Of a DNA stretch of 64,000 nt, positions 25,001 through 33,426 are shown piece after piece. The notes under the pieces were generated by a model that did not search any database, was not told the origin of the DNA, and was given only the letters and a program-made list of their open reading frames with translations. Made by a program: the position numbers and the translations under genes. Position 1 is the first letter of the stretch, and every line of letters begins with the position of its first letter. The stretch is from Ypsolopha sequella (Eukaryota; Arthropoda; Insecta; Lepidoptera; Ypsolophidae): the NCBI GenBank assembly GCA_934047225.1, contig OW204001.1:6866201-6930200 (forward strand), given 5' to 3'.

Positions 25001-28000
25001 TAATTATAAACTGTTGGATTATAATAACAGGAGTCTCTCCGCGCGATGTGCCTGGACGTGGCGTCGGACGTGAACCCGCTCGAGAAGCACATCTCTGAGG
25101 CGGAGAAGTTGCTCAACAAGTATGAGCTCAAGCTCAACGAGTACAACGGAAACTCCAGCAAAGTGCAGACCGACTTCGTGCCGCTCAGCGAGGTCTCGCT
25201 CGCTGACGAGGCGTGGCACAGCAAGATGACTGAAGGTGAGGCTGCTTCACATTATTTGTTATACTTCATGCCGCTCAGCGAAGTCTCGCTCGCTGACGAG
25301 GCGTGGTACAGCAAGATGACAGGGTGAGGCTGCTTCACGTTATTTTGTTATACTCAATGGCCGCGACTGATGGAAAACGTCGATGTGACATTGGATGCAG
25401 AGCGCTCGCCCAGAAAGTTAATAAGCAGACGAGGTCTATCCAGAGAAATCCGCAAAATCTACGGGAATCGATAACGGATGCATAACTGATACTACGCATC
25501 TAACTGCCTTTAACACTCACCCGGTTTAATTAAATATTTTGCATTGTATATTTTTACTTCGTAATAACACTCCTTCCTTCATTAATCACGGGAGGGGGGG
25601 GGGGGGGGGTTCTGAAATGGCAAAGAGGCGCGTGTGCTGGTTTCGTACCCAGGGCGCCAGATAATCTAGAGACGGCCCTGAATTAACCAGCTCAATATTT
25701 GCAGTAAGGGCAAGGTCACCGGCGTTCCCGAAGCATAGACCCTTAGCAATGTTTAATCTGTAAAGTTTACCTTCTCATAAAAAATATTAAAAATCATATT
25801 CTATACAGATTGATAAAACTTGTCATTGTTCTGTATAAACATTTTTTGTAGCTTTACTTTGACTAAAACAATGTTAACCGAATGTTTTCTCTTCCTCCTA
25901 AATGTATCCTTTTTTTTACTGCATTATTCTGTCAGTGATGGAGCGCCAAGAGTCAGAGATTAAGAAGATCCAACATCTCCTGTCGGACGCGGAGAGCATG
26001 TGGAAGGACCTGCCAAGACTGGCCGATCTGAAAGATTCCACCAACCAGACACTCGGGGCGATACAGAACGCTAAGGAGAATATCAGAGAAAATGATGCGA
26101 CTTGTAAGTGAACACTATTATAGTAGAATAATATAAAGTTTACATTTTGTAACGTTATTAATCGCAAATGAATTCCTCTTTTTCTGACTTCAGCTTCTTT
26201 CTTGACTATATGTCGCCAGGTCTTATTTGGATAACCAAACCTAAGTCCGATAAAAATTACAAAAACTTTGGTTTTTTGTAGGTACTTATTCACTCCATTA
26301 TTGGTTATTGGTTTAGAAGTCCAGGCTTCATAAAACTGGAGCGACTTCATTGATTTACGAAATTACATTATCTTTTTTAGCTGTGACCAAAGTAACAGGT
26401 AAACTGCGCGAGATGAGCGACCGCCTGGTGGCCACTAACGAAGACATCCAGCGTAGTCTCACACAGGGCAACACCATGAGCGAGCGAGCTTACAACGATA
26501 TCACCAAGAGCTACGATTCCCTACGTACTGAGGTTGGTATTGCCATCTGGGGATCTAAAAAGGTCGACTTGGGTGAATCATAAAATTATTTGAAAGTAGG
26601 GTGGAGTCAGAGATATTTCACGCGTGCAAAAGAGACGGCATTAGAACGGTTCATAATATGATTCATCCAAAGCGGCCATTTTAGGGCACCTGTACTGTAG
26701 CTGTAACAAAGTGACAAGTAAACTGCGCGAGATGAGCGACCGTTTGGTGGCCACTAACGAGGACATACAGCGCAGTCTCACACAGAAAATGAGCTAACTT
26801 CTTCTGAAGAGCAACTTCCGAGCGGACTAGAAGTTTGGCGCGATCTGTATTAGTCGACAAACTTATAAAATGTACTTGGAGAAGAAATCCGCGTATTGTG
26901 TAGGACAACTACGGAACCCTACACTGCGCGTGGTGCGACACGCACTTGGCCGGTTTTTATTTCCAGTATTCAATTAGGATAACCTAAATGTTAGTTCGGG
27001 ACATATACGTACAGTTGCAACATTTTACAAAAATATATCCAAATGACTTTTTAACATATTAAAATTCTTACATTAGGTATTGTTTTTTACAAGTCGATAA
27101 ACAACGTCTACAATAATAATGAACGTTCCAGGTGAAAACTCTCTCAAAGAACGAGAACGTGATGCTCCAGACAGCGGACAACGTGATGGCGACAAAGAAG
27201 CGCATCGAGTACGGAGTGCACCAGATACTGCTGGAGGTCGGCGACCTCATCAAGTCGCAAAGCAACGCCATGAACAAGACCATCAACGACAGGTCTGTGC
27301 TCGCTACAACTAAACATAATATTGAATTTCAGTATAAGAAAGAACGAAAACAAAGAAAAATTTATTGGCGCGTTTATAAAAAAAAATAAAAAGAACTTAT
27401 AGCTAACACAGTAGAAAAGGTTTACTTAAGTAGGGAGTAATCTACAGATAAAAATAACAACACGACAAAAGGATGTAGCTCAGCTATGTGCCATCCAAAA
27501 CATGCTTTGGTAGGCGCTGGTTTTCAGCTACCTCCGTTACAATTGCATGATAGGTATTTACGAGTCGTCAACAATTTTTTTTACTAAATTGAAAAATCAG
27601 TAACAATTGGCAGAAATGGCTTATAACTAAATTAAAGAAAATAAAAACAAAAACCAAAAATGCGTTACAAGACAAAAAACAATAAAAAAAAGGTAATTAG
27701 TATATACAGATATAGACTTATTAGTAGGGTGTATAGTCTTAAGCATTGTAGGCTTTCCAATTTCCAAGGATGTTTCAAGTGTCCAGTGTCCATTTGCTTT
27801 TTCATTAGATACTGTTTATACCTAAACTTAAATATTCTAAAAACCCTCCAAATTTTTATTGAACGATACCGTGGGAGGGGGAAACTCCGAAAAGATTCGG
27901 TAGTATCGTTTGGTCTCTTAAAACGCACTTATAGTGTGACAGGAATACGACACGGATATCCGACCATGTTTGTCGAAGTCCCTCATTGGCGTGGTGAGCA

Positions 28001-31000
28001 AACCCTCCTTGCAGGCCCGTAACCAGAGGTAAGCCAGTGCAGGCTTAGCCTGACCTGAAAATTTTTGAACCTGTCCTAGCCTCTAGCCAGAGCTTGCTAA
28101 GGATTTCGACTACAACTGCTGTATTGGCATGTGGCATCAAAAAGAGAAACGTTAATAAGACCGTTTATCGGTGTCAACAATGATTAACGACAATGTTCTT
28201 GAACGTTTTAGACACTTTACCTAAGGATCAAATAAGATATCAAGAAATAATTTCTTTCGGAAACGCGGCCCGGCCTTCGGCATCGCCATAAATACATTAT
28301 TCAAATCACTTGTATAAATAATTTCGTTTGGGAACGTGGCTCAGCCTTCGGTTTCGCCAGTGATATATTAAATTACTTAAGATAAAATAAGAGATCAAGA
28401 AATAATTTGTTTCGGAAATGTTTTGGCAGAGATTTAATTTAAAGAACAAGAAATAGTTTCGTTCAGAAACGCGGCTCAGCATTGGGCCTCACCAAAGACA
28501 CCTTAGCAGATGATCAATTAAAAGAACAAGAAATAGTTTCGTTTCAAAACGTGGCTCGGCCTCGCCAAAAACACTTTACCTAAGGATTAAATAAGAGATC
28601 AAGGAATAATTTCGTTCAGATACGTAGCTCGGCCGTTGGCCTCGCCAAGATATATTACCTGAATATGAAATTAAGAGATCACGAAATAATTTGTTTTGAA
28701 AACGAGGCCGAGCCTCCGACCTCACCAAAGACACTTTAGCAGAAGATCAATTTAAAGAACAAGAAATAGTTTAGTTCAGAAACGCGGCTCGGCCTTCGGC
28801 CTCACCAAAGACTCTTTAGCAGACGATCAATTTAAAGAAAAAGTAATAGTTTCGTTCAAAAACGAAATCAGAATCAGATTAAGTGCGTCCTATAAAATTA
28901 ATAGCCCAAAAACTATTGACAGATTCGATAGGACTACACAAAAACTAAATAAACGCGGGAAAAGCCGCTGGCAAAAAAGTTAAGGAAAGTATTGCGATTA
29001 AAACTTTTGCTGTAAGTATATAGTATAATAGTGGATAATTGTAGCTTTCAGCCTACCCTGATTTTTTCTCATCCTGCCCTAATTACACAGCCTGGCTACG
29101 GCCCTGCCTTCTTGTACCGGGAGAGTGGTTATAAGCAGTTGCGTAGTATCAGTCATTCGTCCGTTACCGACTTCTGTAGATTTTGCGGAAATCCCTGGAC
29201 AAACCGGTTAACACTGCTCATTGATCGACGCTTTTGCGGTCAGGCCAATCGGAAGACCAATATGAATTTATAACAAAGCAATGATTATATTTGTTGAATA
29301 ATTTGAGATTTATATTGTGTGTGTTAATTATTATTGTGATAAATAAATATATTTTCAAATTAAATTTCATAAAATTCGTTCACGCCCGAAAAAAATAATT
29401 AAGTTAAGTACTTTATATAGTATAAGCCTATGTAACAAAAATTATTTATAAAAGAAAGGAAATACATTTTTTTTTAAGTATGTAATCCTAACTTTTAATT
29501 ATTAATTTTGAGGATCATCGTATTATTTCAACTGATGCTGGGCCCAGTGAGGCCCGAAATATATTTTGATATTTAAAGTGTATATAATATTGTGTTATTT
29601 GTGTATATTTATAATAAAAAAAAAAAATATATATATATATATATAAGCTACGTATTTAAATACATTTTCTATCCTATTGTATTGACTTTTTTTATAAAAT
29701 AATACGTTTTCTAAGTCGATATTAATACAAAGGGTATACTGCGAGAACCAGCTAAGTGCAAGTTTTATAGTAAAAAAATCTGTTTTTAATGTTGAAAGTT
29801 TCAAACTTCATTATGTATTTAGTTAGTTTAAATTTGAAAAAAAAACAGGATTCAAGAGACCTAGCATTTGACTGGTATTACCAGAAGAAAGAGCACAAAA
29901 AACCGTGTATAGCTATTTTCTTAACTTGTTTTCAGCCATTTTGTCACTGTCGGTTCTTACCTTCATACCTCTTACCCTCATATACATATAAAATGAAGTT
30001 TTTGAATTTGAATATTTGTAACTTTATGCCAGGTTCGACAACATAGAGACGACGATCCTAGAGAACCAGACCGGCGCGCTCACGAACCTGAGCTCAAAGA
30101 TCGAGTCGGAGATGTCGCAAGTGTGGCGGCAAATCGGCATCATGTACCAGCAACTCACCGCCAGCAAAATGTCGCTTGATAAACTAGCGGTGAGCGGTAC
30201 ATCTACCTATTTACTGTTCATTCAAGCGCTTTCAATTCATTAGTACTTATCTATATTTCGGCGGTCGGCAACCTTGAGGGGCTACCCAAATAGAACAAAA
30301 TGGAATTCAAATTTATAATAATTTATTACTTCCGACTGATTTGACAGATGAGAGACAAACCACTTTTTTACAAGCAACCACACTTCACAATCAGTATAAT
30401 GTCTAAAATTTTGTGATGTCATATCGGACAATTCTTCAAAAAATCATAACAAAAAAAAAGTTTATTTATATACCAAAATGACTATGTCAAAAAACTATGT
30501 CCTAAAATGGCGCAAATTCTGTTTTTTTTTTTAACTTAAAATATTCATCCATGGGAATTCCCATAGCTTAATTTCTAAAACATTTTTTCTTATATTTTTT
30601 TCAGAGAATATATACGCCGTTTTAGGACATTGTTTTCATTATTTTAGTATATAAATGAACCATTATTTTTTATGATTTTTTCAAGAATTGTCCGATATGA
30701 CGTCACTCAATTTTAGACATTATACTGATTGTGAAGTGTGGTTGCTTGTAAAAAAGTGGTCTGTCTCTCATCTGTCAAATCAGTCGGATGTAAATTATTA
30801 TAAATTTATATTGATAGTAAAAGACACATTTCTAAACAGCTATTACAAAAGTGACGTCACACAAAGGCAAATGGAAGTTGCAGCTTTTTCGTAAATATAT
30901 TCATCATCATGAGGTTTTTTTAGATCACAAGTTCTAAACTCGAAATGGTTTTCGAATTAACACACCTTAACATAATTAAATCAAAGCGAATTTTTGTTGC

Positions 31001-33426
31001 AGGAACAAACTGAGCAGTACGTTAACGGTAGTGCAAATACTATGGACAACATGAAAGACAAGGTAAGCCACATATCCTTTCGTTTATCACGTATTAGCTG
31101 AAGTTATTTTAATGTCTGTTGTTTCAGGATTCCGTGTAGGGCCGGATTAAGCAATGTAGAGGCCTCTAGGAAATGCATGTGGGGCCCCTCTCGCCTTTTT
31201 TAGGGTTCCGTAGTCAACAACAAGGAACCCTAGTTTCGCCATGTCCGTCTGTCTGTCTGTCTGTCCGCGGCTTAGCTTACTATTAGTACTAATAATACTA
31301 GAAAGCTGTAATTTGGCATGGATATACATATTTATCACGCCGATAAAGTGGTACAGTAAAATTTTGAAAAAGATTTTTTTTTTAGGGTACCTCCCTTACA
31401 CGTAAAGTGGAGATGATTTTTTTTTCTCGTCTATACCCTAGTGTGGGGTGTCGTTGGATAGGTAATTTAAAAATATTGGGGGCGTGAGAAGACCATTTTT
31501 CGACCCAGGGTTCCGTTTGCGAAATATGAAGCTTAAGTGTTAATTTTTGTTAGAGTCAAGTGTCCCCCCCCTGCCAGCGAAACAGTTGTATTTGGAGACG
31601 TGAAAAAAATCACGGCAGTAGTATACATAACGAAATTAAAAGGAAAACTATCACAGCTAAGTAGGCTTTACAAGTTAACGAGTACAGATCGCGCCAAACT
31701 TTTAGTCCCCTCTAAACACGGGCGGTTCGCATCAGCAGGGACAAAATGTATGGGCCGTTCTTGGGAAGAGCAACTTCCGAGTGTACTAGAAGTTTGGCGC
31801 GATCTGTATTTTTATAGATAATGGTACGGAACCCTTCGAGCGCGAGTCCGACTTGCACTTGGCCGGTTTTATTACCTAACGTTGTATGTGTCTGTCAATG
31901 TCGCTTGAGTTTTACTTTAGAGAAATAAATTATGTACCCTATAAGTACCTATAAGCTATAACAAGTAACCTTAAAAAAATAACCTAAAATGTTCGAAATT
32001 AAATTAAATATATTTATTTATGTAATGTAGTTATAACAAATACACTTATTACAGGTCAGTTTTAATGTAATATAAGTAATTAAATAATACATGTGTATAG
32101 GTAATAGTTTTATGTCATAAATAATAATATGGGGAAATACGCAGGGGAATAATAGTTTTCCGTTTTTATTCGAATTCGATTTTATGAAAGCGTCAAATTA
32201 AACTACTTACATATTTTTCTCATGGGTCAAGGGGGCCCCAAGGCAGAGCTGGGACCATACGCTTGTATAATCCGGCCCTGATTCCGTGCTCAGTACAGTG
32301 TACATTTACTACTAAAATACATACCATTTGTCGCGGACGATGGTCGGGAAACTGTAAATGTAAATGTTGGCAGCACTGGTGATTCCCAGAGCCGTTAAAA
32401 TATAAAATAAAAAAAAACATGATACGGAACTCTATTTCATTTCATACCTAAGTGCCTGTTTTTTTCAACGTTTTCTTAGTATTTGAATGTCCTCAGGTGG
32501 GATTAATAACGACTCGAATGTCGGAGGTAGACGAGAATCTGAACTACCTGCTCGGGCGACTGTCGCTCGTCACGCAGGAGTTCAACCAGATCAAGACGGG
32601 TCTCGGGGAGGCGCTCGACAAGGTCAAGACTAGCTTCCTCACCGTGCAGGCCAAGTTACAAGGTCAAGTATGAATTGCCTCTCCTTTACAAACCAACATG
32701 TATGGACACTTTCGTGATTGGTTTCATTTCAGAATGATGTTTTTTTATAAAAATGCTGTTGGTACTATCACCAGTTTTCGTTTCCAAGACTACTCTTCTT
32801 GTTCTATTATTTAGGGTTCCATTCCTATGGAGGGTACCTCTATGGTGTTACCATGAGGTCGTTTGGAGATCCATCGAATATAGTACGAGTGTCTACCAGT
32901 AACCCGGTGGTAGCGGGTTCGAATCACATTTGTGTTCTGTCCGTGTGCTTCGGATGGCACGTTCAACTTTGACTTCGCATTTGTAGTCGAACGGCGATAG
33001 GGCTGACCACCCACCATGCTGTCACGTAAGAATCGTCGGTGAAATGTGTGTGGACTGTGATTTACACTCCAGAGTTCATACATAGCATCCCCTCCGGGAT
33101 TCATGCCATGATGATTACATTCTACTGTTGTACATTACCCGGCAGTAAATATTGCACATCGGCGATCTTCGGCTTCGTAGAGCGCCGTCTTTCACCGGGC
33201 TGTTAATGCTTCGTGCGACAGATATGACGCTGCGATACGATGTGCATTATTTACTGCTGGGACCTGCATATGATATTATTTTAACAATTTAATGCATCTC
33301 TGTGCTTATGGTTACTGACAATTACTATTATTTCCCTTACAGACGCAGGCCCCGGTCCTCACAATATTTCCAGTGCAGAAAAAGAAACATAAATATAAGA
33401 AGCTAGGTAATTACCAAATAGTCTAG
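13020..33426 (+). CDS. Secreted coiled-coil glycoprotein of unknown identity
   Basis: Exons: 13020-13105, 21617-21836, 24188-24415, 25031-25235, 25936-26103, 26381-26532, 27132-27292, 30033-30189, 31003-31062, 32497-32667, 33343-33426; all GT/AG, phases match, 563 codons. Residues 1-23 are a signal peptide (basic start, then WVVALVLLPSP, cleavage near QA-D). The rest is almost entirely charged, heptad-rich helix with no recognisable globular domain. There are about eight N-glycosylation sequons (for example NVT across junction 1, NQT, NKT, NLS, NGS), which supports an extracellular or luminal protein. The C-terminus is basic (KKKHKYKK). The last junction is uncertain: a donor five bases upstream (32663) would put exon 11 in another frame and stop after 16 residues. 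It may bind matrix or form oligomers, but no function is claimed. Introns 1 and 7 are large and repeat-laden. Confidence 0.85.
14430..14540. repeat. GGAGC minisatellite in a decayed TIR element
   Basis: GAGCGAAGC and GGAGCGGAGCGGAGCGGAGC occur near 14490-14530. The same GC-rich core appears, in the other orientation, inside the TIR element at 60077-60303, so this is probably a relic of that family. The rest of 13106-15020 shows nothing else I could assign. Confidence 0.5.
15030..15100 (-). repeat. Tail fragment of the TTAGGGTTCCGTAC repeat
   Basis: GGCCAAGTGCGAGTCAGACTC followed by GGTTACGGAACCC is the reverse complement of the family's tail (GAGTCCGACTCGCACTTGGCC). Only the end is present. 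Confidence 0.65.
15224..16005. mobile_element. TIR element with two hairpins nested inside
   Basis: The ends GTACAGTGGAGACC and GGTCTCCACTGTAC are exact 14-bp inverted repeats. Inside are one hairpin at about 15366-15577 (arms with ATCATCAAAAACATA) and a second at 15594-15745 (arms with GGAGCCGTATTTTTGAATCG). A ~250-bp block at 15746-15990 follows; it recurs at 18040-18290 and partly at 55600-55745. Confidence 0.65.
16014..16077. repeat. Short hairpin
   Basis: AAACTTGTATGCATTA and TAATGCATACAAGTTT are inverted copies around a 13-bp loop, abutting the element to its left. Confidence 0.7.
16287..16452. mobile_element. Young 166-bp MITE, copy 1
   Basis: The termini GGCTCTACCGCGTAATTCTC and the complement of GAATTACGCGGTAGACCC are inverted. 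The copy at 38177-38340 differs only by a 2-bp deletion and one C/T change, so both are recent. Confidence 0.9.
16610..16812. repeat. Inverted head of the TTAGGGTTCCGTAC repeat plus a hairpin
   Basis: CGGGTACGGAACCCTAAAA (to 16728) is the reverse complement of the repeat head, with GACAGACGGACAGACAG before it. Immediately after, GTCTGCGGAGCAATCCTA and TAGGATTGCTCCGCAGGCC form a ~75-bp hairpin. Confidence 0.65.
17179..17448. mobile_element. Non-autonomous hAT element with 8-bp target duplication
   Basis: It begins CAGTGCCGGTTTTAGC and ends GCCGCCACTG. The flanks GCTATGGT at 17171-17178 and 17449-17456 are identical 8-bp target duplications. The interior repeats GGCGCCCTGGGCG near both ends. 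At 270 bp it codes for nothing. Confidence 0.92.
17880..18290. mobile_element. Repeat copy related to 20247-20519 and 15746-15990
   Basis: The first half (TAGTATAGACCCGTCGGGTG onward, with CTGCCTGTACTAGGA) is an inverted copy of 20247-20519. The second half (CGAGTCTCCGGTATGGGTTC to ACTATTTGAATTTG) is a direct copy of 15746-15990. Confidence 0.65.
19209..19902. mobile_element. Composite MITE with 40-bp tandem repeats and a nested palindrome
   Basis: The outer ends match the 10217-10380 family (TCTGAAGGCTTTAATTTTAG / AAATTAAAGCCTTCAGAA). Inside are four 40-bp units (CACTAAAATTTATCTTAAGT) at about 19252-19411. A large palindrome at 19469-19703 follows, with ~105-bp arms (GTTTTTATTGCGAAA ... ATTATTATAGAGTG). 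The open frames in it are by-products of the palindrome. Confidence 0.75.
20247..20519. mobile_element. MITE with ACAAGGTGAAATTTAATCAAC ends
   Basis: The left end ACAAGGTGAAATTTAATCAA is complemented by TTGATTAAATTTCACCTT at the right. An inverted relative lies at 17880-18115. The stretch 20520-21616 before exon 2 shows no assignable feature except GGGCCGAAATATATC near 21418, a motif seen in other elements. Confidence 0.75.
21942..22355. mobile_element. Non-autonomous hAT element with 8-bp target duplication
   Basis: It starts CAGGGTTTCTCAAAGTGGGG and ends GTTTGAGAAACCCTG. The flanks GTCTATGG at 21934-21941 and 22356-22363 are identical. At 414 bp it has no ORF. It lies in intron 2 of the coiled-coil gene. 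Confidence 0.93.
22483..23055. mobile_element. piggyBac-like MITE at TTAA, copy 1
   Basis: TTAA flanks both ends, with inverted termini GGGGCTCCACAATGCTAAA and the complement of TTTAGCATTGTGCAGCCCC. A 140-bp MITE (about 22877-23017, ends TCTAAAATGGCCGACTTGGG) is nested inside. A second copy with a different nested element is at 49010-49618. Confidence 0.85.
23066..23166 (-). repeat. tRNA-derived SINE head
   Basis: On the minus strand it resembles a tRNA: an A-box-like TGGTAGAGCGC, an anticodon-region CTCCTAA, and a B-box-like GGGTTCAATCC. The anticodon stem has mismatches, and SINE-like sequence (CTGCGTACTTCGGAAGGTACG) follows up to the TTAA of the neighbouring MITE. I call it a SINE relic and not a functional tRNA gene. 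Confidence 0.6.
23440..23590 (+). mobile_element. 3' tail of an RTE-like retrotransposon
   Basis: GATGGATGTGGAAGAGGCGA, GGAAATCTGTAGTCTG and CCTACCCCTCTGGGAGACAG match the copies at 39095-39230 and 3580-3720. The tail ends in TATGTATGTA repeats. Confidence 0.75.
23668..24078. mobile_element. hAT-like element with a nested hairpin
   Basis: The ends CGTAGCCAGG and CCTGGCTACG are inverted, with G/C-rich CCCCCC runs inside each. The centre holds a hairpin (about 23719-23878, arms with CTGATTTTTCATTCCGTAG). Element type is judged from the ends only. Confidence 0.55.
25173..25353 (+). repeat. 90-bp tandem duplication spanning the end of exon 4
   Basis: The block ACTTCGTGCCGCTCAGCG onward, which includes the last ~63 coding bases, the donor and ~27 intron bases, is repeated starting at 25263. 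Both copies keep a GTGAGG donor (25236 and 25324). The second copy has lost two bases before it, so use of the second donor would give phase 2, while exon 5 needs phase 1. Confidence 0.92.
25594..25609 (+). repeat. 16-G homopolymer in intron 4
   Basis: An uninterrupted run of 16 G follows GGGA. A decayed hAT-like fragment (CCCAGGGCGCCAGATAATCT ... ACGGCCCTG) lies at about 25650-25680. Nothing else is seen in 25354-25935. Confidence 0.8.
26549..26688. mobile_element. 140-bp MITE 17 bp after exon 6
   Basis: The ends are inverted (TCTAAAAAGGTCGACTTGGG / GCGGCCATTTTAGGGC). It is a near copy of the MITE nested at 22877-23017, including CACGCGTGCAAAAGAGACGG. It lies between exon 6 and a broken exon 6 copy. 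Confidence 0.8.
26701..26796 (+). pseudogene. Broken partial copy of exon 6 of the coiled-coil gene
   Basis: About 85 bp match the start of exon 6 (26381 onward), including ACTGCGCGAGATGAGCGACC. A base lost near the start shifts the frame and gives an early stop, and the 3' third and donor are missing. A tail fragment of the TTAGGGTTCCGTAC repeat (GAAGTTTGGCGCGATCTGTA ... ACTTGGCCGG) follows at 26800-26960. Confidence 0.9.
28200..28870 (+). repeat. Degenerate tandem array, ~60-85 bp period, about eight units
   Basis: Units share the order GATCAA(T/A), AAGAACAAGAAATA, TTTCGTTCAGAAACGCGGCT, then CGGCCTTCGGCCTC(A/G)CC, then AAAGACACTTTA. The CGGCCTTCGGCC box lies near 28270, 28340, 28635 and 28790, degenerate elsewhere, and can form a small hairpin. 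It sits in intron 7 of the coiled-coil gene. A few related words recur near 56040-56110. Confidence 0.8.
28900..30032. other. Rest of intron 7
   Basis: No exon is supported here. At 29530-29560 CTGATGCTGGGCCC ... GAGGCCCGAAATATAT is another copy of the GGCCC-stem/GAAATAT motif found in several elements. An A-rich then (AT)n microsatellite is at 29620-29645. Confidence 0.5.
30306..30812. mobile_element. Large hairpin MITE, ~200-bp arms
   Basis: The arms are inverted copies (for example CCACACTTCACAATCAGTAT and its complement near 30725; AATTGTCCGATATGACGTCA near 30686 and its partner near 30410). The element takes up most of the intron between exons 8 and 9. Confidence 0.85.
31137..32280. mobile_element. 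hAT element with 8-bp target duplication, itself interrupted
   Basis: The ends TAGGGCCGGATTA and TAATCCGGCCCTG are inverted. ATTCCGTG at 31129-31136 and 32281-32288 is an exact 8-bp target duplication. A full-length copy of the TTAGGGTTCCGTAC repeat (about 31199-31870, head GTCCGTCTGTCTGTCTGTCTG, tail GAGTCCGACTTGCACTTGGC) is inserted inside it. The outer element is 1144 bp and lies 75 bp after exon 9. Confidence 0.92.
32815..33110. repeat. SINE-like element
   Basis: GGTAGCGGGTTCGAATCACA resembles a tRNA-derived B box. It is followed by CGGCGATAGGGCTGACCACC, ATCGTCGGTGAAATG and CCTCCGGGATTCATGCCATG. Part of the body recurs at 12340-12510. Confidence 0.6.
33135..33270. repeat. Hairpin in the last intron
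   Basis: GGCAGTAAATATTGCACATC and GATGTGCATTATTTACTGCT form imperfect inverted arms around GGCGATCTTCGGCTTCG, ending about 75 bp before the last acceptor. Confidence 0.65.
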
